Source: Bacteroidota bacterium (GTDB lineage: Bacteria > Bacteroidota > Bacteroidia > Chitinophagales > Saprospiraceae). From it: DNA of 64,000 nucleotides. Of this stretch, positions 8,217-17,188 are shown in pieces (positions within the stretch are counted from its first letter, which is position 1; each line of letters opens with the position of its first letter). Position numbers and translations under genes: made by a program. A model generated the notes under the pieces. The model ran no database searches. It had not been told where the DNA came from and saw nothing but the letters and a program-made list of their open reading frames with translations. The stretch spans positions 1 through 64,000 of the forward strand of contig CAUJDW010000079.1 in assembly GCA_963169455.1 (NCBI GenBank), read 5' to 3'.

Positions 8217-8915
8217 ATGAGCGATCCGATTAATCAAGGAATGGAATACAATTCGGACCGGGAAGGCCTCATCATCCCGGAGTACGGCAGAAATGTACAG
8301 AAGCTGATCAAACACGCCAAGACGATCGAGAACCCCAAGATACGCCAGCGCTTTGTCGAAAAGGTGGTGGACATGATGATGCAGATGCATCCCCAGAACC
8401 GCAACGTGGACGACTACCGAGAAAAGCTCTGGAAGCACGTTTTCCGCATCGCCAATTACGAACTGGATGTCGTGCCCCCCTTCGGCGAGATCCCCAAACC
8501 GGACGACATCCGCAAGCATCCCGAGAAGGTCGGCTACCCGGTGTCGGAGGCCAAGTTCCGCCACTACGGGCACAATGTGCAGGTGCTCATCAAAAAAGCG
8601 CTCGCCATGCCTCCGGGCCCCAAACGCGACGGCTTCGTCAACGTCATTGCCTCCTATATGAAACTGGCTTACAAGACCTGGAACAAGGAGCACTACGTCA
8701 GCGACGACATCATCAAGGGCGACCTGGAATCCCTGTCTCAGGGGCAGCTCACGCTTCACGAAGACACTGCCATAGATAACCTGTCCAGAACGATGGACCG
8801 CCGCCGCCCGATGCAGAACAACAGCGGCAAGCGCCCCGGCGGGCCCAACGGCAGCGGCCCGATGGGCGGCAGAGACAACAAACAAAGGCCGCGCACCTAT
8901 CGCCGCAAGAAATAA
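8217..8915 (+). CDS. DUF4290 domain-containing protein
   Basis: A 232-residue cytoplasmic protein with no signal peptide. GMEYNSDREGLIIPEYGRNV and the following helical region (residues about 8-190) match the Bacteroidota-specific DUF4290 family; the last 40 residues are a low-complexity basic Gly/Pro/Asn/Arg tail (RRRPMQNNSGKRPGG..., ending RTYRRKK), likely disordered and possibly nucleic-acid binding. It sits 15 bases after glmS and 7 bases before murA, an order I know from other Bacteroidota genomes, so it is probably co-expressed with cell-wall precursor enzymes. No biochemical function is known to me. Confidence 0.85.
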   Translation: MSDPINQGMEYNSDREGLIIPEYGRNVQKLIKHAKTIENPKIRQRFVEKVVDMMMQMHPQNRNVDDYREKLWKHVFRIANYELDVVPPFGEIPKPDDIRKHPEKVGYPVSEAKFRHYGHNVQVLIKKALAMPPGPKRDGFVNVIASYMKLAYKTWNKEHYVSDDIIKGDLESLSQGQLTLHEDTAIDNLSRTMDRRRPMQNNSGKRPGGPNGSGPMGGRDNKQRPRTYRRKK

Positions 8916-8922
8916 CAAAAGC

Positions 8923-10239
8923 ATGTCACTCGACGCGTTTGAAGTGGTTGGCGGCGCCCGCCTCCAGGGAGAGATCACGCCCCAGGGCGCCAAAAACGAA
9001 GCTTTGCAGGTCCTGTGTGCGACCCTGCTGACGGAGGAAAAGGTAACCATTTCCAATATCCCCGATATTCTGGATGTGCGCCGCCTGATCCGGCTGCTGG
9101 AAGGCCTCGGCGTTTCCGTTGAACGGCTGTCGGAAGACACTTACCGTTTTCAGGCCAGGGATGTCAGGCTGGATTTTTTCCAGTCCGGGGAATTCCGCCA
9201 GGACGCCAGCGGCATCCGCGGTTCGGTCATGCTGGTGGCTCCGCTGCTGGCCCGCTTCGGGCGGGCTTTCCTGCCCAAGCCCGGCGGCGACAAGATCGGC
9301 CGCCGCCGCCTCGACACCCACTTTCTGGGGCTGGAGAAGCTGGGCGCCGCCTTCACCTACGATGCTGCCCGGAGCCAGTACAATGTGGAAGCCCGGCAGC
9401 TTAAAGGCGGCTATCTGCTGATGGATGAGATTTCCGTTACCGGCACGGCCAACGTCGTCATGGCGGCTGTGCTGGCCGAGGGATCCACCCGGATTTACAA
9501 TGCCGCCTGCGAACCTTATGTCCAGCAGCTCTGCCGCATGCTGGTGCGCATGGGCGCCAGGATCGAGGGCATCGGCTCCAACATGCTTACCATTGAAGGC
9601 GTCGGCCGGCTGGGCGGCACGGAGCACAGGCTGCTTCCGGATATGATCGAAGTGGGCAGCTTCATCGGCATGGCGGCCATGACGCAGTCGGAGATCGCGA
9701 TCAGGGATGCCCGCCAGGAGGACCTGGGCATCATCCCCCACGTCTTCGAACGCATGGGCATCAGAACGGAATTCCGGGACGGCGGCCTTTTCGTGCCGCG
9801 CCAGGAGGAATACGAGATACAGACCTTTATCGACGGCTCCATAATGACCATTTACGATGCGCCCTGGCCGGGATTCACCCCCGACCTGATGAGCATTGTG
9901 CTGGTGGTGGCCACCCAGGCCAAGGGCAGCGTGCTGGTGCACCAGAAGATGTTCGAAAGCCGCCTCTTTTTCGTCGACAAGCTCATCGACATGGGCGCGC
10001 AGATCATCCTCTGCGACCCCCACCGCGCGACCGTCATCGGGCTGGGGCGGCGGCACCAGCTTCGGGGCATCGAGATGACCTCCCCCGACATTCGCGCCGG
10101 GGTGGCCCTGCTGATCGCGGCCCTCTCCGCCAATGGCCGGAGCGTCATCCACAACATCCACCAGATCGACCGGGGGTACCAGAAAATTGACGAGCGCCTG
10201 CGGGCCCTGGGCGCCCAAATCCGAAGAGTAGAAGGATGA
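8923..10239 (+). CDS. murA: UDP-N-acetylglucosamine 1-carboxyvinyltransferase, Asp-type active site
   Basis: Transfers enolpyruvate from PEP to UDP-GlcNAc, the first committed peptidoglycan step. The 438-residue protein has the EPSP-synthase-like inside-out barrel with GAKNEALQV (residues 22-30) and the loop KPGGDKIGRRRLDTHF. In most MurA proteins this loop reads PGGCxIG with the Cys that fosfomycin alkylates; here the residue is Asp123, as in the naturally fosfomycin-insensitive enzymes of mycobacteria and chlamydiae. The length and remaining motifs are normal, so the enzyme is expected to be active. The stop codon overlaps the start of the DUF4286 gene by 4 bases, showing translational coupling. 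Confidence 0.96.
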   Translation: MSLDAFEVVGGARLQGEITPQGAKNEALQVLCATLLTEEKVTISNIPDILDVRRLIRLLEGLGVSVERLSEDTYRFQARDVRLDFFQSGEFRQDASGIRGSVMLVAPLLARFGRAFLPKPGGDKIGRRRLDTHFLGLEKLGAAFTYDAARSQYNVEARQLKGGYLLMDEISVTGTANVVMAAVLAEGSTRIYNAACEPYVQQLCRMLVRMGARIEGIGSNMLTIEGVGRLGGTEHRLLPDMIEVGSFIGMAAMTQSEIAIRDARQEDLGIIPHVFERMGIRTEFRDGGLFVPRQEEYEIQTFIDGSIMTIYDAPWPGFTPDLMSIVLVVATQAKGSVLVHQKMFESRLFFVDKLIDMGAQIILCDPHRATVIGLGRRHQLRGIEMTSPDIRAGVALLIAALSANGRSVIHNIHQIDRGYQKIDERLRALGAQIRRVEG

Positions 10240-10538
10240 TACTTTACAACGTTACCGTCAAGATCGCAACGCCGGTCCACGAAGAATGGCTGCAGTGGAT
10301 GAAAGCCGTGCACATCCCCGAGGTTCTGGCCACCGGCCTGTTTGTGGAGCACCGCCTGCTGCACATTCTGGGGGAGGATGAAACCGAAGGGGTGACCTAC
10401 GCCATTCAGTACCTCTGCCCCGGCCCGGAAACCTTCAGGGAATACCAGGAGAAGCACGCCGCACGGCTTCAGCAGGCCCACAGCGAGCGCTATCAGGGCC
10501 AGTATGTGGCTTTTCGCACTTTGATGGAAGTATTGTAA
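10236..10538 (+). CDS. DUF4286 family protein
   Basis: A 100-residue protein (MILYNVTVKI...) with a ferredoxin-like beta-alpha-beta pattern: strands MILYNVTVKI, FVEHRLLHIL and VTYAIQYLC, and the helix HEEWLQWMKAVHIPEVL. It matches the Bacteroidota DUF4286 family (dimeric alpha-beta-barrel-like). It overlaps the end of murA by 4 bases and is the last gene of the glmS-DUF4290-murA run. No catalytic motif is evident; a small-molecule-binding or regulatory role is possible but unsupported. Confidence 0.8.
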   Translation: MILYNVTVKIATPVHEEWLQWMKAVHIPEVLATGLFVEHRLLHILGEDETEGVTYAIQYLCPGPETFREYQEKHAARLQQAHSERYQGQYVAFRTLMEVL

Positions 10539-10566
10539 ATTTTCCCCGCCTTTCCGCCAACCCTTT

Positions 10567-12066
10567 TCAGGAGCGTTTTCTGTCATTCAGCCGGGCCAGG
10601 CCCGATTTGGCCTTTTGGTGCAGCCCGGTGCGGTATTCCTCCGGATTGAGGCTGAGGCATCGCTCATAGGCTTCCTTTGCACGGCTCGTATTGCCCTGCT
10701 TTTCATAAACGAGGCCCATTTGAAGGGCGGCGTTGCAGGCGAAGAACCAGGGCTGGGCGGCTCCCTTTTCGATCGTGAGCTGGTAATAGCGCAGGGCTTC
10801 GGGGTAGCGCTCCAGGCCGTGCAGCAGGCGCCCCATGCGGTAGTAGTATTCCAACTGGCCGTATGGCTGGGCGAATTGTCCGGCCGTTTTGGATTGCAGC
10901 AACTGATATCCCTGCTGGAAATAACCCCCATCGAAAAGAAGGCGGGCTTTGAGCAGGGTGGGGTCGGGCGCCATGCCGCTGCGGGCTTCCTCCAGTGCGT
11001 TTTTATCCCCTCCCGCCTTATCGCGCCCCTTGTCCAGGCAGTATTTGATCAGGCGGGAATAGCCTGCGGTATTGCCGTTGATGAGTTCCTGCCAGGCCAT
11101 TTTCTGGTAAGCTTCCTTTACGAAGTTGTGGCCTTTGTATTGTCTGAGGAAATGCTGGAAATGGGGCCCCGCGTCCTCATCGAGCCGGCGCAGCTTGGCC
11201 AGCCCGAGCATGTAGTCGAGATAGGGCAGTTCCAGGAAGGCGCCGCCGCGGGGGCGGTTCTGCAGGATATGAATGGCCTTGTCGTTCTGGTTGGTGCGCA
11301 TGGCGATATTGGCCATGACGAAGCAGTGGAGCGGGTTCTGCGCCGGTCGCAGTTTCCCGGAGGAAATGGCCTTCCAGGCCTGGCGCTCCTGGTTTTCGAG
11401 GTGCAGGAGCAGGTAGGCGTACAGGGCGACGGTCTCCTCCTCGAAGATGAAATCGTTTTTCGAAGCGTATTCAAGCACCTCTTCGACTTCCTTCCTGCCC
11501 TGAGCGATAGTGCCTTCCAACCCCCCCAGCAGTTTGACGCCCCACTTATAACTGTCGGGAATGGTGCCCACCATGGCGTGGAGGATGCCGAGGTCTTTTT
11601 TGTTGGGCATAAAATCCGGAAACAGCGCTTCGTTCTCCCGCAGCAGTTTGTGGGCTTTGCTCACTTCGCTGAAGGCCCCGACGTAGTCTTCGAAGCGGAG
11701 GCGCAGCAGCGCCCATTGCAGGCGGATGTCGGCCTGGACGAAGAGGTAGTACGGAGAAGCGGGATCGCCCAGGCGCACCTGTTCCAGGCGCATATCCCTT
11801 TTCTTTTTCAGCCGCTTGTAGGCTTCCTCATCCTCGGTGATGCAGAGGGAAAAGAAGTCGATATAATTTTCGATGTGGTGGACGATGAGGTTATTGGGGT
11901 CTTCCAGCCTCATCCGGGCCAGGAGGGCGTAGGATTCGCCGAAGCGCAGGCTTACGGCCTGGTCGTAGGCTTGCCTGGCGCTGGAGGTAAACGCAAAATA
12001 TTTGGCAGCCTGTGAGGAGGTAGCCAGCAGGGGCAACAGGAAAATAAGGGCCAAAAGCCGTTGCAT
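10567..12066 (-). CDS. Exported tetratricopeptide-repeat protein
   Basis: A 499-residue protein with a Sec signal peptide (LLALIFLLPLLATSSQAA, residues 4-21, cleavage near AKYFA). The rest is helical. The N-terminal half has a conserved block around residues 150-210 (KKDLGILHAMVGTIPDSYKW), and the C-terminal quarter has two clear TPR units (LEYYYRMGRLLHGLERYPEALRYY and ALQMGLVYEKQGNTSRAKEA, each given here in part). It is predicted periplasmic or outer-membrane associated. Only 28 bases separate its stop from that of the convergent DUF4286 gene. I cannot assign a partner; TPRs suggest protein-protein scaffolding. Confidence 0.75.
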   Translation of the reverse strand: MQRLLALIFLLPLLATSSQAAKYFAFTSSARQAYDQAVSLRFGESYALLARMRLEDPNNLIVHHIENYIDFFSLCITEDEEAYKRLKKKRDMRLEQVRLGDPASPYYLFVQADIRLQWALLRLRFEDYVGAFSEVSKAHKLLRENEALFPDFMPNKKDLGILHAMVGTIPDSYKWGVKLLGGLEGTIAQGRKEVEEVLEYASKNDFIFEEETVALYAYLLLHLENQERQAWKAISSGKLRPAQNPLHCFVMANIAMRTNQNDKAIHILQNRPRGGAFLELPYLDYMLGLAKLRRLDEDAGPHFQHFLRQYKGHNFVKEAYQKMAWQELINGNTAGYSRLIKYCLDKGRDKAGGDKNALEEARSGMAPDPTLLKARLLFDGGYFQQGYQLLQSKTAGQFAQPYGQLEYYYRMGRLLHGLERYPEALRYYQLTIEKGAAQPWFFACNAALQMGLVYEKQGNTSRAKEAYERCLSLNPEEYRTGLHQKAKSGLARLNDRKRS

Positions 12067-12135
12067 GTAGTGCGTTTTTGGGTGCTTGTGCCTGAAGGCT
12101 TGTGAAGGGTTGGACTATCGTTCGAACAAGGTACA

Positions 12136-12184
12136 AAGAAAAAGAGCCTCGAGGGGATTTGCAACTTTTATTCCCTCAAGGCTC
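12136..12184 (-). terminator. Rho-independent terminator for the zinc-ribbon gene
   Basis: GAGCCT-c-GAGGG (12144-12155) pairs with CCCTC-a-AGGCTC (12173-12184) with one mismatch; on the minus strand the stem is followed by TTTTTCTTT. It starts 26 bases beyond the stop at 12210 and would end the NIF3/zinc-ribbon transcript before the TPR gene. Confidence 0.75.
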
Positions 12185-12209
12185 CGGCTTTTTTGCTAAT
12201 TCCCGAAGC

Positions 12210-12980
12210 TTAAGCTTCCTGGGCTTCCTTTTTTTCCTCTTCGCCGACGCTGGCGATCAGGTCGTCGACCAGGATGCGGCCGCAGTGCTCGCAAACGATG
12301 ATCTTTTTGCGCATAGCGATCTCCAGCTGCAATTGCGGAGGGATCATATTGAAGCAGCCTCCGCAGGCATTGCGTTCCACCGTCACCACAGCCAGCCCGT
12401 TGCGGTAGGTCTTGCGTATCTTGTCGTAGGCCCGGATGAGGCGCTCCTCGATATTCTTGCGCGCTTTTTCGGACGATTTGCGCAGCTTGTCTTCCTCTTT
12501 TTCCGTCTTGGAGATGATCTGTTCCAGTTCCACCTTCTTCGATTCCAGTTCCTTCTGCTTGGCTTCCATGCGCTCGCTCGTGGCCCGGAGGGTCTCCTGC
12601 TTGGCCTCGGCTTCCTTTCTGGCCGTTCTGGCCTTTTTCTCGGAGAGCTGGATTTCCAGGTTCTGCATTTCCAGTTCCTTCGTCAGGGCGTCGTATTCGC
12701 GGTTGTTCTTGACATTGTCCAGCTGGGTATTGTAGCGGGCGATCAGCGCCTCCGCCTCCTTGATGTTGGCCTGGTGCTTGCCGGCCTCCTGCTCCAGTTC
12801 CCTGACCTGCGCTTCGAGGCGTTGCACGCGCGTGCTCAGGCCGGCGATATCATCCTCCAGGTCGCTCACTTCCATGGGCAACTCGCCTTTCAGCACTTCG
12901 ATCTCATCGATTTTCGAATCAATAGACTGGAGTTGGTAGAGTTCTTTCAGCTTTTCAGCTACGGTGGGTTCTCCTGCCAT
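12210..12980 (-). CDS. C4-type zinc-ribbon, coiled-coil protein (CdsZ/zf-RING_7 type)
   Basis: A 256-residue cytoplasmic protein. Residues about 10-195 form a long antiparallel coiled coil (KELYQLQSIDSKIDEIEVLK at the start). Residues about 200-240 hold a zinc ribbon with CGGC and CEHC pairs, the second reading IIVCEHCGRILVD. This two-part architecture is widespread and often lies beside a NIF3-family gene, as here, 61 bases downstream on the same strand. Nucleic-acid or ribosome association has been suggested for relatives; the sequence itself only shows zinc binding plus a helical hairpin. The C-terminal tail is acidic. Confidence 0.88.
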   Translation of the reverse strand: MAGEPTVAEKLKELYQLQSIDSKIDEIEVLKGELPMEVSDLEDDIAGLSTRVQRLEAQVRELEQEAGKHQANIKEAEALIARYNTQLDNVKNNREYDALTKELEMQNLEIQLSEKKARTARKEAEAKQETLRATSERMEAKQKELESKKVELEQIISKTEKEEDKLRKSSEKARKNIEERLIRAYDKIRKTYRNGLAVVTVERNACGGCFNMIPPQLQLEIAMRKKIIVCEHCGRILVDDLIASVGEEEKKEAQEA

Positions 12981-13041
12981 TATTGTTGTGATGTTTAAAT
13001 TTTAAAGATTCCCAAGGGGATAGCTGCAAAACATGCCCCTT

Positions 13042-14097
13042 TCAGTGATAGTATTGAACGGGGTTGGTATTCACTTCCGTACAATAGGCCGCAAAATTAC
13101 TAAATTTCTGAGAAATAATGTCGTACAATAGTTCAATTGTAAATTGTTCGCTTTCGTAATGCCCAATGTCGGCGATGACGATCCGGTTGTCGGCGTCGAA
13201 AAATTCGTGGTATTTAAAATCTGCTGTGACGAAGGCGTCGGCGCCCTGAGCCAGGGCCTGGCCCAGGAGGAAGCTGCCGGCGCCGCCGCAGAGCGCCACT
13301 GAGCGGACGGGCGCGCCCCGCAGCCTTGTATGCCGGATGCAGGAAAGATTCATGCTTTCCTTAAGGTGTTTGAGGAAGGCCTTTTCATTCATGGCCTTCG
13401 GCAGTTGCCCGATCATGCCGGCCCCGGCCCGGGCGTCGGGGTTTTCTATGGAAACAATTTCGTAGGTGAAGGGTTGGCCGGGCAGGCTGTCGCGCAGGCT
13501 TTTCAGGACGGCCGCTTCCTGCGGCGCCTGGAAACAGGCCTCCAGTTTGACCTGCGCCCCTGTTTGGCCGGGCGAAGTGCCCACGCCCAGCGTGGCGTAG
13601 CTGTGCCCCGGGGCGCCGCCCGATGAACCGGCCCCGGCGGCGAACAAGGCCTGCCGCGCCGTTTCGCTGTGCGCCGGCGGCAGCAGCACGCTAAGTTTTT
13701 TCAGCAGTTGTTTGGGCGCCAGGATGCGCGTGCCCACGAGCCCGAGTTTTTCCGCTATGCGCCCGTTTACGCCCTGGTGGTGCACATTGTCGAGGTTGGT
13801 GTGGATGGCGTAAATGGCGATGCCGTTCCGGATGGCTTTGATCAGCACCCGTTCCACGTAGCTGCGCCCCGTCAGCCGTTTCAGCCCTTTGAACAGGATG
13901 GGGTGATGAGCGATAATCAGGTTGCACCGCCGGGCGATGGCTTCGTCCACCACCGCTTCCGTCGAATCCAGGCAGATCAGCGCCCCCGTCGCCTCGGCTT
14001 CGGGCTCGCCGGTGATGAGCCCGGCATTGTCGTAGCTTTCCTGGAGTAGCGGGGGCGCTATGCTTTCCAGGTAGGTGGTTATGTCTTTTATTTTCAT
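13042..14097 (-). CDS. NIF3-like dinuclear metal-centre protein
   Basis: A 351-residue member of the NIF3/YbgI family, which forms toroidal hexamers with two metals per subunit. Metal-ligand motifs are visible: LIIAHHPILFKGLK (about 60-73), IYAIHTNLDNVHHQGVN (about 95-111), and near the end IADIGHYESEQF. The length corresponds to the long form with the PII-like insertion between the two halves. Suggested activities include GTP cyclohydrolase I type 2-like and nucleotide hydrolysis, but none is secure. It is followed on the same strand by the zinc-ribbon gene, a common pairing. Confidence 0.92.
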   Translation of the reverse strand: MKIKDITTYLESIAPPLLQESYDNAGLITGEPEAEATGALICLDSTEAVVDEAIARRCNLIIAHHPILFKGLKRLTGRSYVERVLIKAIRNGIAIYAIHTNLDNVHHQGVNGRIAEKLGLVGTRILAPKQLLKKLSVLLPPAHSETARQALFAAGAGSSGGAPGHSYATLGVGTSPGQTGAQVKLEACFQAPQEAAVLKSLRDSLPGQPFTYEIVSIENPDARAGAGMIGQLPKAMNEKAFLKHLKESMNLSCIRHTRLRGAPVRSVALCGGAGSFLLGQALAQGADAFVTADFKYHEFFDADNRIVIADIGHYESEQFTIELLYDIISQKFSNFAAYCTEVNTNPVQYYH

Positions 14098-14168
14098 GGC
14101 TGGCCTTTTCTGCCTCTAAGATACATCAAGGTGTACAGATTTACCTGCCCGCACGGGCCCGGGGCGTT

Positions 14169-15605
14169 TTACCCCATTTCGTCAATTTTTTCCAGAATCC
14201 ACTTCTTGGCTGCCAGGGCCGTGCAGCTTTCCACTTCCCTTCTGATCTTCGCCAGGGCGTCCCTGTCGCGGGTATCCACCGTGGACAGCCTTTTGACGAA
14301 GCGCAGGACGTTGAGGTATTGCTGGCGCACTTCCCTGGATATCTCCTTTTTTCGCCGCAGGTAAATGCGGAAGCTGTCGATCAGGGAGTCCAGCGCCAGG
14401 AATTCGCCGAGTTCGAAATAGGTCTTCAGCAGCATCAGTTTGCCGCCCAGGGCGTACACGAGGCTCTTGTACTCCACCTCTCTGAGCTGCCCGATCACCT
14501 TGTCGTACTGTTTTTTGTGGAAAAAGACCTTGGCCAGGTTATAGGCCAGGGCATTTTCCTGATAGGCTTCGGGGAGGCGTTGGGTGTTCTCCTGAATGAA
14601 GGCCTCCACCCAGTCGAATTCGCGCACGTACAGGCCCACCGTTATGATGTTTTTGTAGTCCTGCGGATCCAGCAACCCCTCTTTGAGCAACAACCCGGCC
14701 TGCATGCCTTTTTTGAAAAGATCGAACAGTTCGGCGAAAAAAGCCGAGAAGCCGGCGTTGATCTTTTTATGGATGCAGTAATTTTTCAGGTGGATGTAAA
14801 GCGCCTGGCGGTCTTCCGGAGAAAAGGAAGCCTGGCGCCGGAAGAAAAGGGCTTTCAACTCGAAGAAGTGGCGCTCATCTTCCGGGTTCGCCAGCATGCG
14901 GGACACCAGGTAGTAGGACCGCAAAAGCGGGCTCTCCAGCAGTTCCGGCTCTTCGAGCCGGGCAGCAAAACCGGGTGGCAGGGCGATTTCCGGCCTTTTG
15001 GACAAAAAGCTCTGGTAGCCCAGCGCATCGCAGTAGTGTTTCAGTTTTTGCAGATAGTAAAAACGGTCGAGTTCGGCGTCGGCCCTTTCCAGGTGGCTGA
15101 AGTTATCCATGCCCCCTGTGCTTTCTTCGAGTTGCTGGTGCAAGGCCTCCTCCAACTGATAGGCGAACAGATACTGCCGGCTGCCATGTTGAAAAGATTG
15201 TTCCTGCAGGGCCCGGGCCTGCCGGGCCAGCCCGCGGAAATGCTTTTCCTGCGCCGGGCTTCTGAAGTGCCGCATCAGGGCCAGCTTCTCCTGGGCCTCC
15301 GCTGCCCGGCATTCCTCCAGGTAAAAAAAGGTATAGCCCAGTTGCAGCAATTCCGAACTCAGGCGGCGCAGTATGGCGTCTTTGTAAGGAGCCTGCCCGA
15401 AGAGTTTTTTCCAAACAACTTTCTTTTCCAACTGTTTGACCTTTGGCCCCTCATCCCGCAAATATGTATCGACGAGGTCGAAAAGCGCAAGCAGGTTGCG
15501 GTTTTCATTATACAAAGGAGACAGCAGGAATTTCCGGAAACGGTTGAGGCCGTGCCTGGAAAAACCCTCCAGCAGGGATAGCAGCTTGGGGCTTGGCATT
15601 TCCAA
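14169..15605 (-). CDS. Hypothetical helical-repeat protein (478 aa)
   Basis: I do not recognise a named family. The protein (MEMPSPKLLSLLEGF...) is all-helical, rich in Leu, Phe, Arg and Glu, with no signal peptide or membrane helix. The N-terminus, LNRFRKFLLSPLYNENRNLL, resembles a pattern I associate with repeated hypothetical proteins of Saprospirales. Helical pairs throughout suggest a solenoid, so a scaffold role is plausible. An alternative ATG lies two codons in (15599). The gene ends 71 bases before the NIF3 gene, on the same strand. Confidence 0.7.
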   Translation of the reverse strand: MEMPSPKLLSLLEGFSRHGLNRFRKFLLSPLYNENRNLLALFDLVDTYLRDEGPKVKQLEKKVVWKKLFGQAPYKDAILRRLSSELLQLGYTFFYLEECRAAEAQEKLALMRHFRSPAQEKHFRGLARQARALQEQSFQHGSRQYLFAYQLEEALHQQLEESTGGMDNFSHLERADAELDRFYYLQKLKHYCDALGYQSFLSKRPEIALPPGFAARLEEPELLESPLLRSYYLVSRMLANPEDERHFFELKALFFRRQASFSPEDRQALYIHLKNYCIHKKINAGFSAFFAELFDLFKKGMQAGLLLKEGLLDPQDYKNIITVGLYVREFDWVEAFIQENTQRLPEAYQENALAYNLAKVFFHKKQYDKVIGQLREVEYKSLVYALGGKLMLLKTYFELGEFLALDSLIDSFRIYLRRKKEISREVRQQYLNVLRFVKRLSTVDTRDRDALAKIRREVESCTALAAKKWILEKIDEMG

Positions 15606-15775
15606 TCGGTTTTCTCACACAAAAAGTTGTGTTTTTAAAATATACAATATTGAAAAACAGTATTTTAAAACCATTGTTCTGCTAATTTACGAAAAACAAT
15701 TTAACCAAATTGTCCTTTTTGTTTGCCTGAGCACTTGGCAATTTTATACTGTGAAAGGCTCTAAAACGAAAGCTC

Positions 15776-17188
15776 ATGCTGCGCCCATCATCCATTTCAG
15801 CCCTTGTCCTTTTCCTGCTCGCTTCGGCAGTTCCCGCCTTTGCCAGGAGCAATGACACCGGCCCGGCGCCCGGGCAGCTCGACTGTGAAGCCAGTTTCAT
15901 TTACATGTACCTGGACAGCAATACCGTCCTCTTTTTCAACAATTCGCCGGAATACAGCAGTTTTGAGTGGGAATTCAACGGGATGGCCGTTCCCGTTCCG
16001 GACAATACGCCCGTGATCATTCAGTCCTTCGATGCAGACACCAGCCTGGTTTGCCTGCGCATCTGGACGGAGGCCGGCTGCGAGGCCGAAAGCTGCCTCA
16101 GCGTTTTTCCCGGCGCCCACGAAGAGGCCTGCCAGCAGACGGACTGCGTCTGGCCCGGCGACGCCAACGGCGACGGCAAAGCCAACGTGTACGACCTGCT
16201 GAACATCGGGCTTGGGTATGGAGTGGACGGGCCGGAGCGCCCCTTCTTTCCCAATGAAGGCGACCACATCGCCTGGCTGCCGAATTTCAGCTGGCAGTGG
16301 GCCGGCTGGCTGGGCCCGGTCAACTTTAAACACCTCGACTGCGACGGCGACGGCTTTATCGACGAGATGGATGCGGAGGCTATCGCCCACAATTATGCGC
16401 CCGATTTTGAAGCGGCCTCCAATCCCCTGCCGGGCGCGCCGCCCGTTTATCTGGCCTTTGAAGAATCCCTCATCCAGTTTGACGGAGAAGCGCCGCCATT
16501 TTTCGAACTCAGGGCGGGGCTGTATCTGGGCAGCAGCAGCTTGCCGGTTTCGGGCCTGCATGGCCTGGCGCTCTATTTCAACTATCCCCTCGGGCTGGTG
16601 GTTCCGGATTCCGTTATCGTCGATTACGAAGACGCATCTTTCTTCGGCCAGGACATACTGGAGGTTGAAAAAAACCTCGCAGGCTATGGAGCCGGCCGGT
16701 TTGACCTGGCGTACAGCCGGAAAAACGACAACGGCAGAAGCGGGTACGGAAAAATAGCCACCATCCGCTTTATCGTAAACGGCGACATCATAGACGGGCT
16801 GCCGGAGCCCGGCGCCCATTTTACCGCTTCCCTTGACGGCATCATCATGAAGGATGCCGACGGCAATCCGATGGACTATAGCCTGTCCGGGCCCGATACG
16901 GCGCATATCGTCATCAACCAGGTAGTAGCGGAAGCCGGAAGCGCAGGCGGGCCGGAATCCCGATTTCTGGCCTATCCCAACCCGGCAGGCGAAAAGCTAT
17001 TCCTGGAATTCGGAGGCCTTGACGTGAACAGCCTCTTGCTGGCCACCCCCCTCGGGCAGGTGGTGATGCACGCACCCGTGGCGGCCCGACGGACTGAGCT
17101 CGACATTTCCCGGCTCGCCCCCGGCATTTACTGGCTTGTCGTCAACACAGGCAAGGGGCGGCTGGTGAAGCGCATTCTCGTCGATTAA
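15776..17188 (+). CDS. T9SS cargo with dockerin-like Ca loops and cohesin-like domain
   Basis: A 470-residue secreted protein. A Sec signal peptide (residues 1-23) is followed by an Ig/PKD-like region (about 35-110); then two EF-hand-type calcium loops, DANGDGKANVYDLLN and DCDGDGFIDEMDAEAI, about 60 residues apart (dockerin-I-like); then a cohesin-like beta-sandwich (about 225-385) with GLHGLALYFNYPLGL and SGYGKIATIRFIV; and a C-terminal type A T9SS sorting domain (FLAYPNPAGEKLFLEF ... LVKRILVD). It should cross the outer membrane by T9SS and be anchored or released at the surface. Having both a dockerin-like and a cohesin-like module in one chain suggests self-assembly, which is inference. 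Its stop overlaps the convergent rsmI stop. Confidence 0.85.
   Translation: MLRPSSISALVLFLLASAVPAFARSNDTGPAPGQLDCEASFIYMYLDSNTVLFFNNSPEYSSFEWEFNGMAVPVPDNTPVIIQSFDADTSLVCLRIWTEAGCEAESCLSVFPGAHEEACQQTDCVWPGDANGDGKANVYDLLNIGLGYGVDGPERPFFPNEGDHIAWLPNFSWQWAGWLGPVNFKHLDCDGDGFIDEMDAEAIAHNYAPDFEAASNPLPGAPPVYLAFEESLIQFDGEAPPFFELRAGLYLGSSSLPVSGLHGLALYFNYPLGLVVPDSVIVDYEDASFFGQDILEVEKNLAGYGAGRFDLAYSRKNDNGRSGYGKIATIRFIVNGDIIDGLPEPGAHFTASLDGIIMKDADGNPMDYSLSGPDTAHIVINQVVAEAGSAGGPESRFLAYPNPAGEKLFLEFGGLDVNSLLLATPLGQVVMHAPVAARRTELDISRLAPGIYWLVVNTGKGRLVKRILVD

Noticed and set aside
17185..17188. Shared TTAA at the overlapping convergent stops of the T9SS gene and rsmI as a regulatory feature
   Set aside because: Convergent four-base stop overlaps are common in compact genomes; nothing else marks the site.
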